Shown here in pieces: positions 53,697 through 61,647 of a DNA stretch of 61,647 bases. The translations under genes were made by a program, and so were the position numbers. The notes under the pieces were generated by a model that was not told the origin of the DNA, searched no databases, and saw only the letters and a program-made list of their open reading frames with translations. Source of the stretch: Nostoc sp. NOS(2021) (GTDB lineage Bacteria > Cyanobacteriota > Cyanobacteriia > Cyanobacteriales > Nostocaceae); contig NZ_JABXKM010000053.1 in assembly GCF_017115025.1 (NCBI RefSeq), positions 1 to 61,647 of the forward strand, given 5' to 3'. Positions within the stretch are counted from its first letter, which is position 1. Each line of letters starts with the position of its first letter.

Positions 53697-55049
53697 ATGG
53701 GACGTATTTTTATATCAGCGGCTCATGGAGGCAAAGAAACTGGAGGAATCGATCCAGGTGCGATCGCAGGTGGTACAAGTGAAGCTAAAGAAATGATTCT
53801 GCTGCGAGATTTAATTGTCACGGAACTGAGAGCGCGTAATCTGGAAATTTTGGCGGTTCCTGATGACTTGAGTGCCGCCCAAACTATCGCCTGGATTAAT
53901 TCCCGCGGCCGTCGGGGTGATATCGCCTTAGAAATTGAATCTAATGCGGCTAACAGCCCTTCTGTGCGTGGGGCTAGCGTCTTCTACATTGCTAATAATA
54001 GCGATCGCAAGAGCAATGCTGAACAGTTACTAATCGGGTTATTGCGCCGCGTACCCCAATTACCGAACCGGGGAGTCAAGCCAGATACAGATAGTGGATT
54101 GGGTAGTTTAGTATTCTGTCGCCAGACAACGCTTCCAGCTTTGGTGATGCAAGTGGGGTTTCTCAGCAATCCAGAGGATCGGGCTTTGCTGCAAACTCGT
54201 CGCCGCGATTTTGCTTTGGGAATTGTCGATGGACTGGTAACTTGGAGTCGTGTGATTGACCCCACTCCTGGAACTCCAGCAGAACCAAATTATCCGCCCA
54301 TTAATATTAATATTAATGGGCAAAGTTACTCAGAGCAAGGAGTTTTAGTTAATGGTAATGCTTACATCCCCATTGATTTAGTAGACCTTCTACGGATTGA
54401 CCTTTCAAAAGCAGCTAATGTCAATCGGATTACCTATCACAAAGTAGTTTATGTCAAAGCGATCGAACTGCGAGATTTTAATGTTGCAGTCAGTTGGGAT
54501 GCTGCAACTAGTACTGTCAGCTTGCGATCGAATTTGATAGTTTGCCCTGGTCAATTTGAGCGGGTGATGTCGAAGGGTAATACTTCAGAAGTACAGTTAC
54601 AATTATTCCTCAAAAACAATAATGAAAATGCTTTGGTAAAGTTTCCTGACATCCCAAAACTTTATCGTGAAGAAGCAGGTATAGAGGGAGTGAACTATGA
54701 TATTGCCTTTTGCCAAATGTGTGTAGAAACTGGATTTTTACGGTTTGGTGGTGATATTAAACCTGAGCAAAATAACTTTGCCGGCTTAGGTGCGATCGGT
54801 GGCGGTTCGGAGGCTGCATCTTTTGCAAGTGCCAGAATTGGAGTGAGGGCGCACATCCAACATTTGAAAGCTTATGCCAGTTTAGAACCTTTGGTACAAG
54901 AAGTAGTAGATCCCAGGTTTCGCTTTGTCACACGCGGGATTGCACCATTAATTGATCAGCTATCAGGGCGGTGGTCAGCAGATTTGGATTATGGTACGAA
55001 GATTTCAGCAATGCTCAAACGATTATATGAATCGGCAGGACTTCTTTGA
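53697..55049 (+). CDS. Amidase_3-like plus glucosaminidase protein
   Basis: A 450-residue cell-wall-type protein. The N-terminal domain (about 1-185) is an N-acetylmuramoyl-L-alanine amidase fold: AAHGGKETGGIDPGAIAGGT carries one zinc His and Glu is kept (SEAKE). The second zinc His, usually in IHxxA, is replaced (ALEIESNAA), and the catalytic Glu before GFL is Gln (VMQVGFLSN). So this domain may be inactive. The C-terminal part (about 300-450) is a glucosaminidase-type domain with the Glu in FCQMCVETGFLRFGGD conserved, followed by NNFAGLGAIGGG. No signal peptide is obvious, as in cyanobacterial relatives. Predicted role: peptidoglycan binding and cleavage. Confidence 0.85.
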   Translation: MGRIFISAAHGGKETGGIDPGAIAGGTSEAKEMILLRDLIVTELRARNLEILAVPDDLSAAQTIAWINSRGRRGDIALEIESNAANSPSVRGASVFYIANNSDRKSNAEQLLIGLLRRVPQLPNRGVKPDTDSGLGSLVFCRQTTLPALVMQVGFLSNPEDRALLQTRRRDFALGIVDGLVTWSRVIDPTPGTPAEPNYPPINININGQSYSEQGVLVNGNAYIPIDLVDLLRIDLSKAANVNRITYHKVVYVKAIELRDFNVAVSWDAATSTVSLRSNLIVCPGQFERVMSKGNTSEVQLQLFLKNNNENALVKFPDIPKLYREEAGIEGVNYDIAFCQMCVETGFLRFGGDIKPEQNNFAGLGAIGGGSEAASFASARIGVRAHIQHLKAYASLEPLVQEVVDPRFRFVTRGIAPLIDQLSGRWSADLDYGTKISAMLKRLYESAGLL

Positions 55050-55123
55050 GTATGGGAGCATCCCAGTTTGAACATAGCACCTTCTGTCGTGCCTTGTTAC
55101 AGGTCAATTACGAGGATGTTATT

Positions 55124-55147
55124 AACCCTTCATTTGTATGAAGGGTT
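55124..55147 (+). terminator. Terminator after the amidase gene
   Basis: aacccttcat / atgaagggtt forms a perfect ten-base stem with a four-base loop, followed by tttaaaatt, 74 bases after the stop. Confidence 0.8.
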
Positions 55148-55228
55148 TTAAAATTAAGTTTCACTTACCCTGAATATGGAGCGTGCCTTGCCAAGTTATT
55201 TAAAATACAACCAGTCTGCGGAGAAACG

Positions 55229-55351
55229 ATGGGGTTGGATGGCAAGGTCATCAAAGGTTCATATTCAATCGAAGAAGATAATCCAAATTCCCATTCCCAC
55301 CCAGCAATAATGTTAGTTAGCAAAGTTTTGGGTGGGTGCGCTTATATTTGA
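55229..55351 (+). pseudogene. ISAs1-like transposase remnant
   Basis: A 40-codon frame MGLDGKVIKGSYSIEEDNPN, SHSHPAIMLVSKVLGGCAY then stop. The pattern 'xDGKVxKGS…HxVS' is the DDE-region start of ISAs1/H-repeat transposases. Both ends of the gene are absent. Confidence 0.6.
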
Positions 55352-55993
55352 TGTACATCAATCGCCGTAAAGCTTTGGAGTTTCGCACTACTGACTAGTC
55401 TAAACTCCAGTAGAGTTGCGATACTTGCATTTTATAAATCTCTATGCAAAGATAAGTTTGCACAAATTACTGCAAATCGATAGGTTTACAGTATTTAAAT
55501 AAATGTTAATAGTATTTTTAGTTATTTGAGCGCAAATTATGATATCTAGCCATGTCAATTTGCCCAGAAATAACTAGAACACAAATCAACTTTTAGTCGT
55601 TGAAGTCGCCAATGATCAACTGACTACGCCATCACCAATCAAATAGGATGTCAGAAGATGTTTCCGAAATCTTTGTTCACATAGCATCTATTTAATATTA
55701 TTTTCTTTAGCTCGATAAAAAAGGGCTTGAAGAAGATATCCGATGAAGCAGCATCATAAATAAGATGTTTGAAATATTCTCGAATGAGTTCAGAAATCAG
55801 AATTTAGACGATTTTCTGGATTTCATATTCAATCAATGTATTGCTGGTTTGAGAACCTGAGATTTCAGATATCTAACCAGTAAAATCCTTGCTAGTAATC
55901 TCATCTGGCATTTTTGCAGAAGTATTGTCAGAAATATTTCTGCGGCTTTTTATGTTCTCTAGTCAGTTCTTTCGCTTTTAAGGTTGAGGAGTC
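55352..55993. promoter_or_regulatory. Long upstream region of the porin gene
   Basis: 642 AT-rich bases. A hairpin gcagaa…tttctgc with a T-rich stretch lies at about 55916-55955, close to the gene and possibly in its leader. No ORF was supported. A promoter is expected. Confidence 0.4.
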
Positions 55994-57802
55994 ATGTCGA
56001 TTGTTCGCTGGAATTCTAGATTTACATTCTGGTTACTTTTTTTGCTAGATATCTCAATTATCTTAGTTATGAATCCGGCAAAAAGTCAGGCTAATATACC
56101 TGAATCTACTGCATCTACTGTGAGTAATACCACCCTTGTTCCAGCTTCTGGGCAGTCGCCTGTATTTTTTGCCGATCGCAACAATTCTGTAGTTGAGCAA
56201 GTTACGCCTGTTTCACAATTACTCTCACCAGTACCTAAGACTAGCGCTAGCCCAGTCAGCAACCATCAAGTGCGATCGCTAGATGATAATGCCGCAATGG
56301 GGCAGGTAAATTCTGTTTCACAGTTATCAGATATCAAACCTACTGACTGGGCGTTTCAAGCTTTGCAATCTTTAGTAGAACGGTATGGTGTGATTGCAGG
56401 CTACCCCAACCAAACCTTTCAGGGGAATCGGGCAATGACTCGTTACGAGTTTGCGGCCGGACTAAATGCAGCGCTGGTGAGAATCAATGAACTGGTGAGT
56501 GCGGGAACCAGCGATTTGCTCAGAAAAGAAGATTTAGAAACATTGCAAAAACTCCAAAATCAATTTGCGCCAGAACTAGCCCAACTGCGGGGGAGGGTGG
56601 ATTCGTTGGAAACACGAACAGCAGTTCTTCAAGCACAGCAGTTTTCCACCACAACCAAACTCGTTGGTGAAGTTGAGACTGTGATTGGAGGGATTGTGGC
56701 AGGCAATAACGTCGTCACCAAGCAACCCGCACCTCACAACTTCACATTTCAAGACCGGGTTACTTTGCGGTTAAACAGCAGTTTTAACGGCACAGATCAA
56801 CTACGGGTAACCTTGGGGGGAGGAAATATTGCCTCTTTAGGAGGAACAAGAAGTGGAATACTTGGAACCAGTGATGGTAAAACTTCTGATAACGCCAGTC
56901 CATTATTCCCCAACAATCAATTTACAGTCACTGGCCTCCGCTATCGTTATTTACTTGGTAGTAATACTGCAATTAACGTTTTTGCTCAGTCTGATGGAGC
57001 CTTTGAACTAGGCTTGAGCGGAAGCATCAACCCGTATTTTGAAGGGTCAGCAGCTAATGGGATCTCACGATATTCGCGGCGAAATATGGTCTATGACTAT
57101 GGAGATACCGGAGCCGGAATCGCCATCCTTCATAACTTTAGTAAACAGCTGGAATTAGGGTTGGAGTACACCTCGATTAACGGTAACAATCCGACAGAGA
57201 ATAATGGCTTATTTGAAGGCAGGTATGTAGCTCTAGGACAATTACTATACAGCAGCCCCAAGAAGAATTTCCGGGTGGCTTTAACTTACGCCAATACTTA
57301 TAGTCCACCAAACACTACAGGTCTCAGTGGCACAAACTTCGGCCCAGCCATCGGCAGTAACTTAGCAAACAGCACCGTGGCTGGAAGAGCAACTTTAGGA
57401 AATCTTTATGGTGCAGAAGCGTTTTATCGGATTAATCCATCTCTGGCAGTAAATGGATGGGTAGGTTATTCCGCGCACCGTTACTTGGGAAGCGGTGATG
57501 CAGATGCCTGGGACTGGGGTGCCGGACTATCATTTCCCGATTTATTCCAAAAAGGTAGTTTGGGAGGTATTTTTGTGGGCATGGAGCCAAAGTTGACTAG
57601 TCTGAGTAAGAATGTGAATTTAGGTAATGGCCTTGGTCAAGTAGACAAAGATACCTCCTTACATATTGAAGGCTTTTATCAATATCAAGTCAATGATAAT
57701 ATTGCAATCACGCCCGGTGTAATATGGATTACTGCACCTGACTTTGATGCTAGCAATCCTGATAGTGTAGTTGTTTGGCTCCGCACTACCTTCAAGTTTT
57801 AA
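55994..57802 (+). CDS. Iron-uptake type porin with SLH domain (OprB family)
   Basis: A 602-residue outer-membrane protein. An N-terminal signal (FTFWLLFLLDISIILVM) is followed by a linker, an SLH domain at about 110-170 (VNSVSQLSDIKPTDWAFQAL, YEFAAGLNAALVRINELV) that binds peptidoglycan, a coiled coil (about 175-220), and an OprB-type beta-barrel (about 225-602) ending in Phe (VVVWLRTTFKF), as expected for barrel insertion. Cyanobacterial members pass small ions and iron. It stands alone. Confidence 0.92.
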   Translation: MSIVRWNSRFTFWLLFLLDISIILVMNPAKSQANIPESTASTVSNTTLVPASGQSPVFFADRNNSVVEQVTPVSQLLSPVPKTSASPVSNHQVRSLDDNAAMGQVNSVSQLSDIKPTDWAFQALQSLVERYGVIAGYPNQTFQGNRAMTRYEFAAGLNAALVRINELVSAGTSDLLRKEDLETLQKLQNQFAPELAQLRGRVDSLETRTAVLQAQQFSTTTKLVGEVETVIGGIVAGNNVVTKQPAPHNFTFQDRVTLRLNSSFNGTDQLRVTLGGGNIASLGGTRSGILGTSDGKTSDNASPLFPNNQFTVTGLRYRYLLGSNTAINVFAQSDGAFELGLSGSINPYFEGSAANGISRYSRRNMVYDYGDTGAGIAILHNFSKQLELGLEYTSINGNNPTENNGLFEGRYVALGQLLYSSPKKNFRVALTYANTYSPPNTTGLSGTNFGPAIGSNLANSTVAGRATLGNLYGAEAFYRINPSLAVNGWVGYSAHRYLGSGDADAWDWGAGLSFPDLFQKGSLGGIFVGMEPKLTSLSKNVNLGNGLGQVDKDTSLHIEGFYQYQVNDNIAITPGVIWITAPDFDASNPDSVVVWLRTTFKF

Positions 57803-58009
57803 CCTGAAAAAACTATAGCGGTTCCCGCATGGTTAAGGTACAGAAAGAAATAATTAACCACAAATAAACAGATCAGGCTTCCTTAGATCAGAACTTCTCC
57901 TATGGTCGCCGCTGCGCTGACCACGTTTGCGATCGCAAAGGTGGTCAGCTTCAGACATCAGGATGTCGTAAAGTTGTTGTAAACTTGATCGCAATTAAGA
58001 AGACAGACC
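57803..58009. other. Intergenic region
   Basis: 207 bases with a dispersed-repeat stretch (ggtcgccgctgcgctgacca near 57905) and a HIP1-like site. No gene was seen. Confidence 0.35.
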
Positions 58010-60001
58010 GTGATCGTCCCATCAAGCAGTAGAGCGTTCGTAGCAAGTCATAACAGTAGTTTGGGGTTTACCAGCCTCGCAAAACTATCAAGTGGAAACT
58101 TGCTTGCAGAAGTGGATCTTCATCGGGCTGTAGTAAGTTTAAAGCTAAGGCAAGACAAAAAAGGGTCAATGGGTCAGTTTTTGACTCCCGCATCAGTAGC
58201 CCAATTAATGGCTGGGATGTTTAATCGGCTGGATTTGCCTGAAATATCCTTGCTTGATGCTGGAGCGCGAATCGGTTCATTACTAGCCGCTTTTGTGGCA
58301 AAAGTATGCCAGCAGCGAAAACACACGTCAAGTTTGCGCGTTGTAGCCTATGAAATTGACCCTTTTCTAATTGGATATTTGCATCAGACTCTAGAGTTAT
58401 GTAAGAGGGAATGTGAAGATGTGGGTATTTCCTTCAATTACGAAATTCGTGAGACTGATTTTATCGAAGATGCAGTCAGGCTGCTTCGGGTTGGTTTATT
58501 GAATAGTGCGATGCCTACGGCGGTAAACTACGCAACAGAATTTACCCATGCTATCCTCAACCCGCCTTATTTAAAAATCAATGCTCATTCCCAGGTGCGC
58601 GAATTGCTGCGTTCCATCGGTTTGGAAACTAGCAATCTTTATACTGGTTTTATGGCTGCTACAGCGCAACTTTTAAAACCAAGTGGGGAGTTTGTAGCGA
58701 TTACCCCGCGCAGTTTTTGTAATGGGCCTTATTTCCGTGACTTCCGCAAGATGTTTTTAGAGACGATGGCTTTACAGCAAGTACATCTTTTTGAGTCGCG
58801 GCAAGAAGCATTTAGTGACGATGATGTTCTGCAAGAAACTATCATCATCCAAGCTACAAAACAAAGGCAAAAATCTAGCAACGTCATCATCAATACCAGT
58901 TTTGATGCTAATGATGACTTGTTCATGTCACACTCTTTACCATATACAGAGTTAGTTCACCCCGATGATCTAGAGCAGTTTATTCATATTATTCCAGATA
59001 AGATTAGCCAGCAAATTGTTCAAAGAATGGAACTTTTTACCTGTACGTTGAAAGATTTAGGGCTAACAGTTTCAACCGGACGGGTAGTAGATTTTAGAGC
59101 TAAAGATTATCTAAGGACAAATCCAGAAAACAATACTGTTCCTTTAATTTATCCGTTGAATTTATCGAATGGATATGTAGAGTACCCAAAAATAACCAAA
59201 AAACCCCAAGCAATAGTTCATATAAAAGAAACAGCGAATCTTCTGATCCAAAATGAGCATTACGTCTTATGCAAAAGATTTTCATCGAAAGAAGAGAAAA
59301 GGCGTGTTGTTGCGGTGGTTTATGATGCCAACCAATTTAATTATGCCTATGTCGGCTTTGAAAATCACTTGAATTACTTTCACAAAAATGGGCGTGGACT
59401 TAGTATTACCTTGGCTCGTGGGCTTGCTGTTTATCTCAATTCAACCCTAGTTGATGCTTTTTTTCGGTTGTTCAATGGGCATACTCAGGTCAATGCAACA
59501 GATTTGCGAAAATTAAAGTACCCTAATTTGTCACAGTTATTGTCATTAGGGACGGGGATTAAAGAGCAGTTTCCTTCTTTGCGAGAAATTGATGAACTTA
59601 TTGAAAATCAGCTACTGAGTATGTCGAATCTGTCAGAGAATAATCCAATTGCAACTAAGTCTCGAATTGATGAAGCGCTGCAAATCTTGACACAATTGGG
59701 CTTTCCACGAGGACAGCTTAACGAACGGTCAGCTTTAACTCTCTTGGCGTTGCTTAATTTAAAACCGACAGACTCTTGGCAATTAGCAATTTCCCCTTTG
59801 ATGGGAATTACGCCGATGATGGACTTTATGGATCAACATTATGGCAAAACCTATAAGCCCAACACACGGGAAACAGTTCGCCGCCAAACAGTGCATCAAT
59901 TTTTGGATGCAGCTTTGATAGTTGCTAATCCAGATAATTTAAGCCGCCCTATCAAATATCTATTGCAGGCTTACCAAAGAGAAAAGAAGCAAACTTCCTG
60001 A
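58010..60001 (+). CDS. DNA methylase fused to the N-domain of a BsuBI/PstI-type nuclease
   Basis: The first ~540 residues form an N6-adenine methyltransferase of the Eco57I/PstI type: GQFLTPASVAQLMAGMF, LLDAGARIGSLLAAF (motif I), THAILNPPYLKI (catalytic NPPY, about 183-187) and a target-recognition part. From about residue 560 the sequence changes to IDEALQILTQLGFPRGQLNE, RSALTLLALLNLKP, PLMGITPMMDFMDQHYGK, NTRETVRRQTVHQFLDAALI and VANPDNLSRPI, the N-terminal winged-helix domain of BsuBI/PstI restriction enzymes. The catalytic nuclease domain is missing and the frame ends QREKKQTS. The start is GTG at 58010; a later start is possible. Confidence 0.85.
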   Translation: MIVPSSSRAFVASHNSSLGFTSLAKLSSGNLLAEVDLHRAVVSLKLRQDKKGSMGQFLTPASVAQLMAGMFNRLDLPEISLLDAGARIGSLLAAFVAKVCQQRKHTSSLRVVAYEIDPFLIGYLHQTLELCKRECEDVGISFNYEIRETDFIEDAVRLLRVGLLNSAMPTAVNYATEFTHAILNPPYLKINAHSQVRELLRSIGLETSNLYTGFMAATAQLLKPSGEFVAITPRSFCNGPYFRDFRKMFLETMALQQVHLFESRQEAFSDDDVLQETIIIQATKQRQKSSNVIINTSFDANDDLFMSHSLPYTELVHPDDLEQFIHIIPDKISQQIVQRMELFTCTLKDLGLTVSTGRVVDFRAKDYLRTNPENNTVPLIYPLNLSNGYVEYPKITKKPQAIVHIKETANLLIQNEHYVLCKRFSSKEEKRRVVAVVYDANQFNYAYVGFENHLNYFHKNGRGLSITLARGLAVYLNSTLVDAFFRLFNGHTQVNATDLRKLKYPNLSQLLSLGTGIKEQFPSLREIDELIENQLLSMSNLSENNPIATKSRIDEALQILTQLGFPRGQLNERSALTLLALLNLKPTDSWQLAISPLMGITPMMDFMDQHYGKTYKPNTRETVRRQTVHQFLDAALIVANPDNLSRPIKYLLQAYQREKKQTS

Positions 60002-60489
60002 ATATACAGCATAATTAAGGTATCTGTGTAACATTTATAGCGCTAAATTAGGCTGTTTAAAAAAATCGAATTAGACATCTGGTGAAAGGGAACTCTTAAC
60101 TTTTAACAGGGAAAATTAAGCCAGACACTTGGGGATTGGGTTTCAACCTACCTTGGGATACAAGGATTTTTTCGCCCACGAGGGACGAAGTACGGCTTAA
60201 AACCTTGCAACTCTACAAGACGCTACCGCGAACGGGGCTAATTCTCTCTTTTCTGTTAAGAGTTCCCTATTAAGAGTTCCCGCCCCGTTGGCGCAGCCTC
60301 TCGTAGAGAAGGGGATGGGTGAAAAAGAGACGTAGCAGTGCTACGTCTCTACAAGGGTTCTGGATAACGTATATTTAATTTCTGGAGATGTCTATTCAAC
60401 TCTATGGTTAATCAATGGGGTCAGCGCCGATCGCACCAAGAGCTGCTTTAGCGATCGCAATATCCTGCTCAACGGTGCCACCACGATTA
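60002..60489. repeat. Repeat-rich intergenic region
   Basis: A 25-base palindrome agagacgtagca-g-tgctacgtctct lies at 60326-60350. A gggaactcttaac / gttaagagttccc inverted pair flanks about 60088-60270. Units of the ctctcgtagagaag family occur near 60299. On the minus strand 60408-60491 could encode NNRGGTVEQDIAIAKAALGA then IGADPID, unrecognised. Confidence 0.6.
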
Positions 60490-61590
60490 TTAACTCGCTA
60501 CTCCAACTGTTTGCCGTTCTCGCCGCGCGACTTCTGCACGTACTAAAGGAATGACATCACGCCCATAAGCGATCGCATCCTCTAGGGGATCAAAGCCCCG
60601 GATCAACAAGGTAGTCACACCTGCATCGTAGTAATCAACTAAAGCCTCTGCCACTTGTTCTGGTGTACCCACTAGAGCTGTGGTGTTACCTGCCGCACCA
60701 GTAGCTGCTGCGATCGGTGTCCAGAGACGTTTATCGTAAACCTCATTTTTGGCTGCAAAATCCAGCAGACGTTGTGACCCTACCGCCTGGGGTCTAGCTG
60801 GGGCAGCTACTTTCGCCCCTCCTCGCAACTCTTGAATTCGCCCTAAAATGCTATGTGCCTTCTCCCAAGCCTGTTGCTCTGTAGCACCAAGAATTGGTCG
60901 CAGAGAGACGCTGAAGCGAATGGAACGACCGGGTGGTAAGGCAGCACGTACCTCTGCTATTCGTTCTTTAACTGCGGCAATTGGCTCACCCCACAAGGCG
61001 TAGACATTACTGTGTTTGGCTCCTACCTGTACGGCTGGGCCAGATGCACCACCAAAGTAAAGTGGGATGTGGGGCTTTTGCAGCGGCTTAATCGCAGAGA
61101 AAGCATCCTTGAGGTGGTAAAATTCGCCTTTGTAATCAAAGGGAATGTCGCTTGTCCAGACACGACGAACAATTTCTAAATATTCATCGGTGCGGCGGTA
61201 GCGGCTGTCATGATCCAGCCAGTCGCCATCTTTTTGCTGGTCAGCATCACTACCACCGGTAATGATATGTATTGCGATCCGACCGTTGGTAAAATGGTCA
61301 AGGGTCGCTGCCTTGCGAGCTGCCAGGGTTGGTGCGACAAACCCCGGACGATGAGCAATTAAAAAGCCCAATCGCTCGGTTGCTGAAGCCGCAAAACTAG
61401 CAATGGTAAAACCATCAGGGCTACTAGAACTATAGCCAATCAATACTTTGTCAAAGCCTCCTTCTTCATGGGCTTTGGCAAATTCACGAACATAAGCTGG
61501 ATCAATGATGTCATCGCCCAGAGAGCCTGATGCACTATTTAATTCCGAAGTCGGTTTTGTCCGAATCAATCCAATAAATTCAACTGGCAT
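60490..61590 (-). CDS. FMNH2-dependent alkanesulfonate monooxygenase-like protein (LLM class)
   Basis: A 366-residue luciferase-like flavin monooxygenase of the SsuD type, which releases sulfite from alkanesulfonates during sulfur limitation. Typical stretches are MPVEFIGLIRTKPTSELNSA, FDKVLIGYSSSSPDGFTIAS, RPGFVAPTLAARKAATLDHF, HIITGGSDADQQKDGDWLDH, YRRTDEYLEIVRRVW and PHIPLYFGGASGPAVQVG. The length is close to SsuD. The transporter genes usually beside it are not in the window but could lie beyond its end. The start ATG at 61590 follows AGGAGAATT. Confidence 0.9.
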   Translation of the reverse strand: MPVEFIGLIRTKPTSELNSASGSLGDDIIDPAYVREFAKAHEEGGFDKVLIGYSSSSPDGFTIASFAASATERLGFLIAHRPGFVAPTLAARKAATLDHFTNGRIAIHIITGGSDADQQKDGDWLDHDSRYRRTDEYLEIVRRVWTSDIPFDYKGEFYHLKDAFSAIKPLQKPHIPLYFGGASGPAVQVGAKHSNVYALWGEPIAAVKERIAEVRAALPPGRSIRFSVSLRPILGATEQQAWEKAHSILGRIQELRGGAKVAAPARPQAVGSQRLLDFAAKNEVYDKRLWTPIAAATGAAGNTTALVGTPEQVAEALVDYYDAGVTTLLIRGFDPLEDAIAYGRDVIPLVRAEVARRERQTVGVAS

Positions 61591-61612
61591 AATTAATTCT
61601 CCTAAAAATGTT

Positions 61613-61638
61613 GGGAGTGGGGAGTGGGGAGTGGGGGG
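61613..61638. repeat. ggggagt tandem repeat
   Basis: Three to four ggggagt units upstream of the monooxygenase gene, a heptamer family common between genes of these genomes. Confidence 0.75.
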
Positions 61639-61647
61639 ATGAGGAGC

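Overview
The window looks like a chromosomal segment of a filamentous, Nostoc-like cyanobacterium. The evidence is psaC (photosystem I), chlB (dark-operative protochlorophyllide reductase), a Ycf37-type TPR protein, a DevBCA-type exporter, an SLH/OprB porin, frequent GCGATCGC (HIP1) octamers, and heptamer tandem repeats between genes. No rRNA, tRNA or CRISPR array was found.

Layout. 1-5 kb: moeA, a small unknown and a large GAF/PAS/GGDEF sensor, all on the minus strand. 5-11.3 kb: RDD protein, rpmG-rpsR, an RNase II-type exonuclease, a decaying ParDE-type pair, GrpB, rpmI-rplT and a solute-binding protein. 11.3-16.5 kb: TPR protein, copper amine oxidase, and a Dam-type methylase with a DpnII-like nuclease remnant. 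16.9-21.9 kb: chlB, then an accessory stretch in which the 3' end of chlB recurs twice and brackets a toxin-like/immunity-like cassette, followed by a MazF-type pair. 22.3-25.8 kb: a plasmid-type CyRepA1 replication protein and a MITE-like element. 26-36 kb: housekeeping and envelope genes (phosphatase, M48 protease, metal-binding lipoprotein with a Zur-like box, YtxH/DUF948 pair, Psb32-like TPM protein, cobH) among repeats. 36-43 kb: psaC, glmS, Uma2, a type I restriction fragment, a His/Lys-rich secreted protein, yebC with a decayed copy of its own 3' end, and an unrecognised two-gene micro-operon. 43-49 kb: sugar-binding lipoprotein, the devBCA-type exporter and a divergent TetR regulator. 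49-61.6 kb: an IF-3 gene that seems to start at ATT, a DEAD-box helicase, dnaG, an amidase/glucosaminidase, an OprB porin, a methylase fused to part of a restriction enzyme, and an SsuD-like monooxygenase.

How it fits together. Stable core genes are interleaved with the remains of selfish modules: three broken restriction systems, several toxin-antitoxin remnants, one transposase scrap and a plasmid replication gene. The most unusual signal is the repeated re-creation of the 3' end of a core gene (chlB, probably also yebC) next to accessory DNA. That is what insertion at a protein-gene 3' end by elements carrying a replacement terminus would leave. This mechanism is inferred; no recombinase is visible in the window.
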